Below, piece after piece: positions 55,908 through 64,000 of a stretch of DNA of 64,000 nt (positions are counted from its first letter, which is position 1; each line of letters starts with the position of its first letter). Below the pieces are notes generated by a model. The model had not been told where the DNA came from. It made no database searches and saw only the letters and a program-made list of their open reading frames with translations. This stretch comes from Soehngenia sp. GTDB taxonomy: Bacteria > Bacillota > Clostridia > Tissierellales > Tissierellaceae. The stretch is from assembly GCA_024637045.1 (NCBI GenBank), contig JAGXFX010000021.1, forward strand, positions 1 to 64,000, read 5' to 3'. A program made the translations under genes and the position numbers.

Positions 55908-56440
55908 TGATAGTAAAAGCCGTTATTATGGACAACAAGGCAATTGCCAGAGCAACAACAAGGATTTCAAATGAAATAATTGAGAGAAACAAAGGCGTAA
56001 AAGACTTGGTTTTGGTTGGCATTAAAACTAGGGGTGTACCTTTTGCAAAGAGAATTGCTGAAATGATATTTAGAATTGAAGGAGAAGAGGTACCAGTATA
56101 TACCTTGGATATCAGCCTATATAGAGATGATCTGGAGGAAATCGGAAACCAACCTGTAGTAAATGAAAGCTTCAAGGGTGAAATCAACGGTAAGAAGATT
56201 GTTTTAGTTGATGATGTAATTTATACTGGAAGAACTGTGAGAGCTGCTTTGGATGCATTGATTGACAACGGTAGACCCAAGAAAGTGCAATTGGCTGTAT
56301 TAGTGGACAGGGGACATAGAGAATTCCCAATCAGGCCGGATTATGTAGGTAAAAATGTACCTACGGCTAGAACTGAAGTTGTAGGTGTTAAATTGAAAGA
56401 AATAGATGGCAATGATGAAGTAATTATTATGAAAAGATAG
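55907..56440 (+). CDS. pyrR: PyrR (pyrimidine regulatory protein / uracil phosphoribosyltransferase)
   Basis: This 177-residue type I PRTase-fold protein has [18 protein letters not shown], the PRPP loop [40 protein letters not shown] and a C-terminal VGVKL. In Firmicutes PyrR binds pyr mRNA and attenuates the operon when UMP is high. No pyr biosynthesis gene is visible here, so its targets lie elsewhere. I use ATG 55907 after AGGGAGG, one base overlapping the rluD stop. Confidence 0.95.
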   Translation: MIVKAVIMDNKAIARATTRISNEIIERNKGVKDLVLVGIKTRGVPFAKRIAEMIFRIEGEEVPVYTLDISLYRDDLEEIGNQPVVNESFKGEINGKKIVLVDDVIYTGRTVRAALDALIDNGRPKKVQLAVLVDRGHREFPIRPDYVGKNVPTARTEVVGVKLKEIDGNDEVIIMKR

Positions 56441-56463
56441 AGGACTGATTAGTTCTCTATCTT
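56434..56463. terminator. Shared terminator between convergent pyrR and rqc2
   Basis: A 13-bp stem (56434-56446 with 56451-56463, one G-T) and loop GATT lie between the two convergent stop codons and overlap both. It is T-rich on the plus side (CTTTATTTTG), and weaker on the minus side. Confidence 0.75.
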
Positions 56464-58224
56464 CTTTATTTTGTCTATTTCGGCTGCAGATGGATTTACC
56501 ACTATTGTTTTCTGGTTTTCATATACCACAAGCCCGGTCTTTCCATTCTTTGGTTTTCTTACGTATTTTTTTTCTGTATAGTCAACTTCAACACTACCTG
56601 AGTTTCTGCCTTTACTGTAAAAAGCAGCCAATAAGCCTGCTTCAGCAAGAGTTTGTTCTGGAACAGAGTTGCCATCAGTCTTAATAATAACGTGACTTCC
56701 AGGTATCCCTTTAGTATGAAGCCAGATATCTTCTTTTTTTGCGGTTTTCATAGTGAGTATTTCATTTTGCCTGTTGTTTCTCCCTACATAAATCTCAAAG
56801 TCTTCTGATGATATAAATTTAAGTGGTCCGGATAATTTTACTTTTTTCGTCCTGCCTTTCATGCTTCGTCTTTGTATATAACCCTCTAGAATGAGTTCAT
56901 CCTTAATTTCATCAAGTTCTTTAACATCAGTAGCGTTTTCAAGGCTTACCAGTACATGTTCAATATAGGATATTTCAGACTCTGTTTCTGGAATTTGTTT
57001 AAGTAATAGCTGATTGGCAGTCTTAAGCTTACCATATTTCTTATAATATCTTTGTGCATTTTCCGCAGGACTGGTTTTGGGGTCCAGGGGAACTTTTAAC
57101 TTCTCAAGATTTTCGTCATAAAAATTTTCAAGTATGACATGATCAAGGCCTTTGCTGATATTGTGTAAATTAGATTGTATCAAATCAGCATAAATCTTAT
57201 ATTTTTCTCTACCTTGACTATCGAGAAGCTCTTCTTTTTGCTTTGATAGTTTGTTTTGTGCCCTTTCAAGCTTTGTGTGCAGGATTTTTTTAAGAGAAGC
57301 TGATTTCTGTTTAACTCTATCACCTGTATCTCTTGATTTATATACATAATCGAGCATATTTGAAACACTGTTGGTTTCAGTCTGATTCATCCCTCTGTAT
57401 TGCGACAATGGGAATGAATAGAAGGCTTCAACATTACTATCTTCTTCTTTTAATATATATACTGGTTTGAATTCTTCGTTCTTAACTTTTAGAATTAGTT
57501 GATTCAGCCCACTTAATAGATTGTTCTTGTCTTTATTATCAAGACTTAGGATAACTCTATCTGGTTCGAGGCCTGCTATGCTACATATTTCTCTGCCTGC
57601 GAGTGGACTGAGGCCAGTAAAACTTTGATAAATAAATTTGAATAATTTTTGACTTCCATTAGATTTTTCCAGATGATCATAGAAATCCTTCTCGTCTGAC
57701 TCGAGTGGATCTACTTTACCATCTGATTCTATAAATGAGTAGTTGAATCCAGGTAGTAGTTGTCTGACCCTGGAGATTTCAGCGGGGATTCTTTTTATAG
57801 AGTCAATGATTTTTCTGGAATCCTTCTGAATTAGTATAATATTACTATGTTTTCCCATTATTTCAACAATTAACTCTCTTTCAGTGGGATTGCCAAGTTC
57901 ATCTTTACCTGAAAGAGTAAATATGACAACTCTATCTAAACCACGTTGCCTAATGTCTAGAATTATACTGCCTGTCAAGTGTTTCCTAAGCAGCATACAA
58001 AACATTGGTGGTGAAAGTGGATTAGTTTTAGAAGAGCTTGTTAGATATAGTCTTGGGTTGTTGCTGCTAGCGGATATCAGCAATCGATGATTCGTTCCTT
58101 TACTATATATCTGTATTAACATTTCATCTTTTTCAGGTTGATAAATCTTGTCAATCCTTCCGCCGAGTAAAACACTATTTAATTCGGATACTACTGATCT
58201 GGTTACTATACCATCAAATGACAT
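56449..58224 (-). CDS. rqcH: Rqc2 homologue RqcH (NFACT family, FbpA-like)
   Basis: This 591-residue protein has an NFACT-N domain (FDGIVTRSVVSELNSVLLGG, RIDKIYQPEKDEM, GKHSNIILI), a helix-hairpin-helix (FTGLSPLAGREIC), and a long coiled coil (~300-430). The NFACT-R domain has VGRNNRQNEILTMKTAKKED, IWLHTKGIPGSHVIIK and YTEKKYVRKPK. RqcH binds obstructed 50S subunits and adds C-terminal alanine tails in ribosome quality control. It is the only protein gene on the minus strand here, with GGAGG before its ATG. Older annotation as a fibronectin-binding protein reflects surface detection. Confidence 0.95.
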   Translation of the reverse strand: MSFDGIVTRSVVSELNSVLLGGRIDKIYQPEKDEMLIQIYSKGTNHRLLISASSNNPRLYLTSSSKTNPLSPPMFCMLLRKHLTGSIILDIRQRGLDRVVIFTLSGKDELGNPTERELIVEIMGKHSNIILIQKDSRKIIDSIKRIPAEISRVRQLLPGFNYSFIESDGKVDPLESDEKDFYDHLEKSNGSQKLFKFIYQSFTGLSPLAGREICSIAGLEPDRVILSLDNKDKNNLLSGLNQLILKVKNEEFKPVYILKEEDSNVEAFYSFPLSQYRGMNQTETNSVSNMLDYVYKSRDTGDRVKQKSASLKKILHTKLERAQNKLSKQKEELLDSQGREKYKIYADLIQSNLHNISKGLDHVILENFYDENLEKLKVPLDPKTSPAENAQRYYKKYGKLKTANQLLLKQIPETESEISYIEHVLVSLENATDVKELDEIKDELILEGYIQRRSMKGRTKKVKLSGPLKFISSEDFEIYVGRNNRQNEILTMKTAKKEDIWLHTKGIPGSHVIIKTDGNSVPEQTLAEAGLLAAFYSKGRNSGSVEVDYTEKKYVRKPKNGKTGLVVYENQKTIVVNPSAAEIDKIKKIEN

Positions 58225-58510
58225 TTTAAACCTCCGTATTTATGTTATTTAACTAGTATACCACAAATTGAAGCTATGAAGAATTGACAATCTTATACAC
58301 ATAATAATTTAGGTAATTACATCTAAATATTAATAATTTGTAACAAATAGTAGATATTTATATTCATAGATGTATAATATTCTATAACTCATAAAAGATA
58401 TCTGTGTATTAGAATGGTTAAAATTAGTTTGAACTGTGTTATTGATTGATGAACGCATTTAAAATTTAACATTTAATTGATAACTTATGGATAAACAAGG
58501 AGGGATTCCA
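58225..58510. other. Divergent intergenic region rqcH / yicC
   Basis: These 286 bp of AT-rich DNA sit between divergent genes. TTGACA at 58284 faces right, but the best -10 is only 15 bp away. No gene, repeat array or RNA structure is apparent. Several TTAATAATTTG-like AT stretches occur without obvious symmetry. Confidence 0.5.
58255..58263 (-). promoter_or_regulatory. Possible extended -10 promoter of rqcH
   Basis: On the minus strand TGGTATACT (complement of 58255-58263) is an extended -10, 31 bp upstream of the rqcH start codon. No convincing -35 is seen. Confidence 0.45.
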
Positions 58511-59392
58511 TTGATTAGAAGTATGACAGGCTACGGAAAAGGAGAGTCTGAGAACCAGTTGTATAAGCTTAAGATTGAGCTGAAATCAGTTAATCACAGG
58601 TATTTAGATATAAATATTAAGCTCCCCAGGTATCTCATTTATCTTGAAGAAAGTATTAAAAAGCTGATAAAGGAGAGGATGCACAGAGGGAAAGTAGATG
58701 TTTTTGTCAATTTTGAATTTGCTGAAACATCAGCTGTAGATGTCAAAGTTGATATTTCATTGGCCAGAAGTTTTAAATCAGCTCTTGAGGAATTAAAAAG
58801 CGAGTTGGAAATTGATGATAGTATAAGACTTAATAACATACTTTCAATTTCTGACGTTATAAAAACCGAGAAGAAAGAACTAGATGAAGATCTTGTATGG
58901 GAAACTATAAAAGAATCAACTATAAAGGCTCTGGATAAAATGATTGAGATGAGGGAGTATGAAGGTGAACAACTTAAGAAAGACATTCATATAAAGTTGG
59001 AAAACATCGAAGATATTGCAACTAGAATTGAAGAAAGAGCACCTCTTGTAGTAGATGAGTATAGATCTAAGTTGAATGAAAGAATTCAAACAATTTTAGA
59101 GGATGTTGCTGCTGTTGACATGGATAGACTTGCGATGGAGGTGGCCATATATGCAGACAAAAGCAGCATAGATGAAGAATTGACCAGATTGAAAAGTCAT
59201 GTATCTCAGTTAAGAGAGATTCTATCAGAAAAAGACTCAATTGGAAGGAAGCTTGATTTCCTGATTCAGGAGTTCAACAGAGAAGTCAATACAATAGGCA
59301 GCAAGTCAAGCGATACCGATATTGTAAAGGCTGTCGTTGAGTTAAAGTCTGAAATTGAAAAGATAAGGGAGCAGGTTCAGAACATTGAGTAG
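58511..59392 (+). CDS. YicC-family endoribonuclease
   Basis: This 293-residue protein begins [14 protein letters not shown], the invariant YicC opening. It continues with [38 protein letters not shown] [16 protein letters not shown] and a C-terminal [19 protein letters not shown] [17 protein letters not shown] with [20 protein letters not shown]. YicC is a conserved RNase involved in RNA turnover. I chose TTG 58511, seven bases after AGGAGG, since homology starts there; ATG 58487 lies upstream of that site. Confidence 0.92.
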   Translation: MIRSMTGYGKGESENQLYKLKIELKSVNHRYLDINIKLPRYLIYLEESIKKLIKERMHRGKVDVFVNFEFAETSAVDVKVDISLARSFKSALEELKSELEIDDSIRLNNILSISDVIKTEKKELDEDLVWETIKESTIKALDKMIEMREYEGEQLKKDIHIKLENIEDIATRIEERAPLVVDEYRSKLNERIQTILEDVAAVDMDRLAMEVAIYADKSSIDEELTRLKSHVSQLREILSEKDSIGRKLDFLIQEFNREVNTIGSKSSDTDIVKAVVELKSEIEKIREQVQNIE

Positions 59393-59403
59393 GAGGCAGA
59401 ACA

Positions 59404-59661
59404 ATGCTAGTATATTTTATTAACGTAGGCTTTGGAAATGTAGTTGCATCAAACAAGGTTGTATCTGTCGTTAGTCCAGAGTCTGCGCCTATTAAGAGAC
59501 TGGTTCAAGAATCCAAGGAAAAAGGAACGCTCATAGATGCAACCTATGGTAGAAGAACCAGGGCAGTGATTGTAATGGACAGTGGTCATATTGTATTATC
59601 ACCTTTGCAGCCGGAGACTATTGCACATAGACTTCATACCAAAGAGGATGTGCATGAATAA
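59404..59661 (+). CDS. remA: RemA-family regulatory protein (DUF370)
   Basis: This 85-residue protein has [40 protein letters not shown] and [20 protein letters not shown], which cover the whole RemA family. In Bacillus RemA is a DNA-binding activator of biofilm and osmoprotection genes. It follows yicC by 11 bp with AGGAGGC and precedes gmk and rpoZ, the usual order. Confidence 0.92.
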   Translation: MLVYFINVGFGNVVASNKVVSVVSPESAPIKRLVQESKEKGTLIDATYGRRTRAVIVMDSGHIVLSPLQPETIAHRLHTKEDVHE

Positions 59662-59683
59662 TGATGAAAGATGGTGAGAAATT

Positions 59684-60307
59684 ATGGCAAGAGGATTTTT
59701 ATTAGTTCTATCAGGACCTTCGGGTAGCGGCAAGGGAACAGTAAGCCAGGCGCTCATGCAAAATAGAGACGACATTGTATTTTCAATTTCAGCTACAACA
59801 AGAAATCCCAGAGCTACTGAAGTGGATGGTGAAAACTATTTTTTTTATGATAAAGAGTATTTCATGGATATGGTTGAAAGTGGTGAGTTTTTAGAGCATG
59901 CATATGTGCACACAAATTATTATGGAACTCCAAAGAAGTTTGTTTTCGACCAGATAGAAAAGGGTGAAATAGTGTTACTCGAAATTGATGTACAGGGTGC
60001 ACTTCAAATTAAAAAGAACTATAAAGAAGCAGTGTTTATTTTTCTTTTACCACCTACAATGGATGAGTTGAGGAACAGAATAGTTAAGAGAGGCACAGAA
60101 ACTGAAGAGGATATTGATACTAGATTTGCTAATGCCTTCAAGGAATTGGATTTTGTTGGAGAATATGACTTCTTTGTAGTAAATGATAAGGTTGACGCAG
60201 CTGTAGCAGATATTGAAGCTATTATACATTCTGAAAAGCTAAGAGTTAAGAGACATAGTGGTATTAAGGAACTGGTAACTAGAAAAGGGGGTAACAAAGA
60301 TGAATGA
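59684..60307 (+). CDS. gmk: Guanylate kinase
   Basis: This 207-residue enzyme phosphorylates GMP to GDP. It has P-loop GPSGSGKGTVS, the GMP-binding STTRNPR-like SATTRNPRATEVDGENYFF, YYGTPKKFVF, LEIDVQGALQIKK and lid RIVKRGTETEEDIDTR. GATGGTGAG precedes ATG 59684. It overlaps rpoZ by 8 bp. Confidence 0.97.
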   Translation: MARGFLLVLSGPSGSGKGTVSQALMQNRDDIVFSISATTRNPRATEVDGENYFFYDKEYFMDMVESGEFLEHAYVHTNYYGTPKKFVFDQIEKGEIVLLEIDVQGALQIKKNYKEAVFIFLLPPTMDELRNRIVKRGTETEEDIDTRFANAFKELDFVGEYDFFVVNDKVDAAVADIEAIIHSEKLRVKRHSGIKELVTRKGGNKDE

Positions 60308-60506
60308 TAAGATAAAAGAATATTGTCTTCCTGAAGAAAGTAGATATACATTGGTTATGGTAGCTGCAAGAAGAGCTAGACAACTAGTGGAAGGTTCAAC
60401 TCCAAGAGTTGAGACCAATGCAAACAAGCCAGTAACCATCGCGTTGGATGAAATTGCTGAAGGAAAGGTTAAATTTGTGAATCCTTCAGCTGGAAGCTTT
60501 AAGTAG
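60300..60506 (+). CDS. rpoZ: RNA polymerase omega subunit
   Basis: This 68-residue protein contains YTLVMVAARRARQLVEG and KPVTIALDEIAEGKVKF, the omega signature. It stabilises beta-prime in RNA polymerase. It starts inside gmk after GGGGGTAA; its length is normal for Firmicutes. Confidence 0.95.
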   Translation: MNDKIKEYCLPEESRYTLVMVAARRARQLVEGSTPRVETNANKPVTIALDEIAEGKVKFVNPSAGSFK

Positions 60507-60514
60507 GTGAAAAG

Positions 60515-61723
60515 ATGTTAAGGGACAAGCACATACTATTGGGAATAACAGGAGGTATAGCTGCATATAAATCAGCAGATCTGGTAAGCAGGTTGATAAA
60601 ATCAGGAGCTAAGGTCGATGTAGTAATGACTAAGGCGGCAACTAAATTTGTTAGCCCTTTGACATTTCAGACAATGTCACAGAGCAAAGTTCACTTTGAT
60701 ATGTTTGGCCTGGAAAGCTATATGGCTGTTGAACACATTACTCTTGCTCAAAGACCAGATATTATTCTTATAGCTCCTGCGACTGCAAACACAATTGGCA
60801 AGATAGCTAATGGGATTGCTGACAATATGCTGACAACAGTAGTTATGGCTTCCAATGCCAGTATACTATTTGCTCCAGCCATGAATACGAATATGTATTT
60901 GAATCCAATAACACAAAAAAATATTAAAATTTTAAAGGAGCTCGGGCATAAATTTATGCACACAGGAGAAGGAAGACTTGCGTGTGGTGATGTGGGTGCT
61001 GGAAAAATGGCTGAACCTTCAGAAATTATTAGTTATCTTGAGGATTATTTCACAGACAAGGATTTTGAAGGTAAAAAAATAGTTGTTACCGCTGGCCCAA
61101 CAATTGAGTCAATAGATCCAGTGAGATATATTACAAATCACTCAAGTGGGAAGATGGGGTACTCAATTGCTAATATTGCTGCAATGAGGGGAGCCGAGGT
61201 TGTCCTTGTTTCGGGTCCAGTTGATATAGATCCACCTTCCAATGTAAAAATTGTGAACATTGAGTCAACAACAGACATGATGGAAGCAGTAAGAGAACAT
61301 TTTGATACCTGTGATGTGCTGATAAAAGCTGCTGCTCCTTCTGATTTCAAGCCTTTGAATTTCAGTGACAAAAAGATAAAGAAAAGAGACAATGAATCGA
61401 AAACAATGTCTATCGAACTTACTAAGAACCCTGATATTGCTGCTTATTTTGGTAAAATCAAGGAACATCGAATAATGGTAGGTTTTGCAGCGGAGACGAA
61501 TAATATAGAAGAATATGCAGCTTTAAAAATGAAAGAGAAGAACTTGGATTTTATTGTTGCGAATGATATAACCCAGGACGGAGCAGGATTTAAGGGCGAT
61601 ACAAATATAGCTACTATTTATGATGCTTCAGGCCAGGTTGAAAGCCTTCCCTTAATGTCAAAGGATGATTTGTCATCTTTGATTCTGGATAAGGTGAAGT
61701 CGATACTCACAAACAGAAAGTAA
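60515..61723 (+). CDS. coaBC: Bifunctional phosphopantothenoylcysteine decarboxylase/ligase CoaBC
   Basis: This 402-residue enzyme of coenzyme A synthesis has an N-terminal CoaC flavoprotein (GITGGIAAYKSADLVSRL, the catalytic-His region VEHITLAQRPD, PAMNTNMY, GRLACGDVGAGKM with the active Cys). The C-terminal CoaB ligase has TAGPTIESIDPVRYITNHSS, SGKMGYSIAN, KAAAPSDFKP and VGFAAET. It begins 8 bp after rpoZ with AGGTGAAAAG. The two steps run in sequence from 4'-phosphopantothenate to 4'-phosphopantetheine. Confidence 0.95.
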   Translation: MLRDKHILLGITGGIAAYKSADLVSRLIKSGAKVDVVMTKAATKFVSPLTFQTMSQSKVHFDMFGLESYMAVEHITLAQRPDIILIAPATANTIGKIANGIADNMLTTVVMASNASILFAPAMNTNMYLNPITQKNIKILKELGHKFMHTGEGRLACGDVGAGKMAEPSEIISYLEDYFTDKDFEGKKIVVTAGPTIESIDPVRYITNHSSGKMGYSIANIAAMRGAEVVLVSGPVDIDPPSNVKIVNIESTTDMMEAVREHFDTCDVLIKAAAPSDFKPLNFSDKKIKKRDNESKTMSIELTKNPDIAAYFGKIKEHRIMVGFAAETNNIEEYAALKMKEKNLDFIVANDITQDGAGFKGDTNIATIYDASGQVESLPLMSKDDLSSLILDKVKSILTNRK

Positions 61724-61756
61724 TAGGAATTGTCCTGGATTGAAAGGAGTTATGGA

Positions 61757-64000
61757 ATGGGTTTTGCAGAGATTATAATAGATCATAAATCCTCAAGCGT
61801 GGACAAACGATTTACCTATAACATACCAAGGGATCTTGAGAATCAAGCAAAACTTGGTGTAAGAGTTGTTGTTCCTTTTGGCAGGTATAATAAGCCCATC
61901 ATGGGAATTATTGTAGAAAAGAAAGACGATTCCAGCATATCGTACAAAACCAAGGATATTATTCAGGTCCTGGATGATAAGCCTCTGATTTCTGAAAAAA
62001 AAATCATTCTAGCTAATTGGATAAAGGAAGAGTATTTATGTACAGGATTTGAATCAATGCAACCAATGTTGCCACCGGGAGATTTCAGGGATATAAGTAC
62101 GATGGTAGTACTTGGAGAGAGCTTGCAGAATTTCAAAAACCATTCAGAAGAAGAAAAGATAATATTGTCAGAAGTATCAAATGCCAACAAGGTTGAATAT
62201 ACAGAGTTGCAGAAGATCTGCCAGTACAAGGAATTCAACAAACTGATTTCCAGTCTTGAAGAAGAAGGCTCTATTAAACTTGTACTAGATATAAAAAAAA
62301 CAAGCACTTCCAGAGTTGAAAAAATCGTAATAAGAAATCAAACTGTTTCATTTGCCAAGGGCGTTGAGATTATTGGTAATTCTGCAAAAAAACAGCTTAA
62401 GATTTGGGAATTATTAAAAGGAACTAATGAAATTGCAGCAAAAGAAGTCTTGCAGCAGTTGAGTACAAGTCTTTCAGTTTTAAAAGCTATGGAAGCTAAA
62501 AACCTTGTATTAATTGAAAACAGAATTGTCAATGAAACACCAGTATCAAAAGATATTCCTGAGTATTTAAAGATTGAGCTGAACACGGCTCAAAACAAAG
62601 TTTATGAAGGAATACGACAGTCAAATAATAGTATTTCTCTTATTCATGGAATAACAGGAAGTGGTAAGACTGAAATATATCTTCAACTGGTTGAAGATAT
62701 GCTTCGTAATGGCAAGGATTCTATAATACTAGTGCCTGAAATATCATTAACTCCACAAACAATAGATAGATTTGTTGGTAGATTTGGCAACCAAGTCGCA
62801 ATTCTGCACAGCAAACTTACACAGCTGGAGAGATTTGATCAGTGGAGAAGAATAAAATCCAGTGAGTATAAAATTGTAGTTGGTGCGAGATCAGCTTTGT
62901 TCGCACCTTTCAATAATTTAGGGCTAATAGTGATTGATGAGGAACATGAGAATACTTATAAATCATCTAATAACCCTAAATACAACACCATAGAGGTAGC
63001 AATGAAAATTTCCCAGCTGGAAAATGCAAAACTTGTACTCGGTACTGCTACTCCTTCTGTTGAAACTTATTATCAAACTGAAATTGGGGAATATATGCTA
63101 TATGAGCTGCAAAACAGGGCTACAAGAAATTCCCTTCCATCAATTAATGTAGTTGACATGAGGGATGAGCTTCAGGAGGGAAATCGTTCAATTTTCAGCA
63201 GGAGTTTATACCAGGAAATGGTTAAAACTCTTGATGAGGGAAACCAAATTATACTTTTTTTGAATAAAAGAGGTTATTCTGGATTTATAACTTGTAGAAG
63301 TTGCGGATATCTCGCAAAGTGCGACAATTGCGATATAAGTCTAACTTATCATAAATCAACAAATAGACTCCGGTGTCATTATTGTGGAGAAACCCACCCA
63401 CTACCAACTACTTGTCCCGCCTGTGGCAGCAATTATTTCAAAAGTTTTGGAATAGGAACAGAAAGAGTTGAGGAGGAAGTCCGAAAGCTGTTTCCCAATG
63501 CTAAAACATTGAGAATGGACAGTGATATGATTAAATCAAGAGAAGATTATGAAAGGGCTTTGGATTCTATGAAGAATAATGAGGTAGATATTCTGATTGG
63601 AACTCAGATGATATCCAAAGGGCTTGATTTCCCAAGTGTTACACTTGTAGGCATAATAGCAGCGGATACGACATTGAATTTGCCAGACTTTAGGTCACCT
63701 GAAAGAACCTTTCAACTTGTTACTCAAGTTGCTGGAAGAGCTGGTCGTGGGGATACAGCGGGAAATGTAATTTTGCAGACCTATAATCCTGATCACTATA
63801 GTATTATCACTGCAATGACAAATAATTACAAAGAGTTTTACAGCAACGAAACACAGTTGCGCAAGGAATTTGGCTACCCTCCATACAAAGGAATAGCTTC
63901 CGTGACATTATTCGGTAAAAATCAATTACATGTAAAAGAATCCATGGAGGAATCTGCCGCAGAACTTCAAGAGTGCATAAATAATGAAAAACTGACAAGT
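61757..64000 (+). CDS. priA: Primosomal helicase PriA, truncated by the window end
   Basis: 748 codons are present with no stop. The N-terminal 3'-DNA-end-binding domain starts MGFAEIIIDHKSSSVDKRF. The helicase core has Walker A HGITGSGKTEIYL, DEEHENTYK, and the zinc sites CRSCGYLAKCDNC and CHYCGETHPLPTTCPACG. Motifs VI/V regions are GTQMISKGLDFPSVTLVGI and TQVAGRAGRGDTAGN. PriA restarts replication forks away from oriC. ATG 61757 is seven bases after AAAGGAG. The protein would be nearly complete just past the window (family length about 730-830). Confidence 0.95.
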   Translation, partial: MGFAEIIIDHKSSSVDKRFTYNIPRDLENQAKLGVRVVVPFGRYNKPIMGIIVEKKDDSSISYKTKDIIQVLDDKPLISEKKIILANWIKEEYLCTGFESMQPMLPPGDFRDISTMVVLGESLQNFKNHSEEEKIILSEVSNANKVEYTELQKICQYKEFNKLISSLEEEGSIKLVLDIKKTSTSRVEKIVIRNQTVSFAKGVEIIGNSAKKQLKIWELLKGTNEIAAKEVLQQLSTSLSVLKAMEAKNLVLIENRIVNETPVSKDIPEYLKIELNTAQNKVYEGIRQSNNSISLIHGITGSGKTEIYLQLVEDMLRNGKDSIILVPEISLTPQTIDRFVGRFGNQVAILHSKLTQLERFDQWRRIKSSEYKIVVGARSALFAPFNNLGLIVIDEEHENTYKSSNNPKYNTIEVAMKISQLENAKLVLGTATPSVETYYQTEIGEYMLYELQNRATRNSLPSINVVDMRDELQEGNRSIFSRSLYQEMVKTLDEGNQIILFLNKRGYSGFITCRSCGYLAKCDNCDISLTYHKSTNRLRCHYCGETHPLPTTCPACGSNYFKSFGIGTERVEEEVRKLFPNAKTLRMDSDMIKSREDYERALDSMKNNEVDILIGTQMISKGLDFPSVTLVGIIAADTTLNLPDFRSPERTFQLVTQVAGRAGRGDTAGNVILQTYNPDHYSIITAMTNNYKEFYSNETQLRKEFGYPPYKGIASVTLFGKNQLHVKESMEESAAELQECINNEKLTS

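Noticed and set aside
58284..58310. TTGACA at 58284 as the yicC promoter
   Set aside because: The best -10 (TAATTT) is 15 bp away and the distance to yicC is long, so it was left out of the feature list.

Overview
The window is low-G+C DNA of a Gram-positive, probably endospore-forming, anaerobic clostridium. Supporting signs are a SpoIID homologue, a SCIFF peptide with its radical-SAM maturase, two T-box leaders, SepF, DivIVA and RemA, strong AGGAGG-type ribosome binding sites, and frequent TTG and GTG starts. The gene order (ruvCAB-spoIID-queA-tgt-yajC-scfAB-secDF-recJ-rel-dtd-hemZ-aspS, then the yggS-sepF-yggT-ylmH-divIVA-lspA-rluD-pyrR cluster, then yicC-remA-gmk-rpoZ-coaBC-priA) is the usual clostridial housekeeping backbone. 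I lean towards a Tissierellia/Sedimentibacter-like organism, but the sequence alone does not prove it.

Positions 1-3411 are an accessory, partly decayed region. It holds the end of a RayT-like (REP-associated) transposase, a short repeat unit, a rhomboid protease gene whose 5' half has been replaced at that repeat, a YegP-type protein, and an ISLre2-family insertion sequence with an intact transposase and imperfect ends.

Positions 3412-15705 form a single-strand sugar-utilisation operon. It encodes a GmhA-like sugar isomerase fused to a HAD phosphatase, a deoxyhypusine-synthase-like protein of unknown function, an HldE/RfaE-like PfkB kinase and an MDR dehydrogenase. A complete ribose-type ABC importer (lipoprotein, double ATPase, permease) follows, then a Gfo/Idh/MocA oxidoreductase, a TIM-barrel isomerase, a ROK kinase and a mutarotase. 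The first three genes look like a heptose-phosphate module used next to an importer. The substrate is unknown, and this is the best candidate for an undescribed pathway in the window. There is no obvious regulator.

Positions 15706-23640 are mixed: a homoserine-dehydrogenase-like protein, the remnant of a MACPF-like pore-forming protein, a FrnE-like DsbA protein, a GH18/SH3 glycosidase, a macrodomain hydrolase, a zinc-phospholipase-C-like protein, a T-box-controlled asparagine synthetase AsnA, and one unrecognised protein.

Positions 23641-64000 are the housekeeping backbone: Holliday-junction resolution, queuosine formation, SCIFF, Sec translocation, RecJ, the stringent response, tRNA quality control, AspRS under a second T-box, GlyA, Der, phospholipid synthesis, a tRNA-Pro on the minus strand, cell division, PyrR, Rqc2 (minus strand), RemA, CoaBC and a PriA that runs off the end.

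A second theme is initiation at rare codons. YggS can only be translated at its full conserved length from an ATT codon. The FrnE-like and phospholipase-like genes also have their ribosome binding site correctly spaced from an ATT, and the first sugar-operon gene has it correctly spaced from an ATA.
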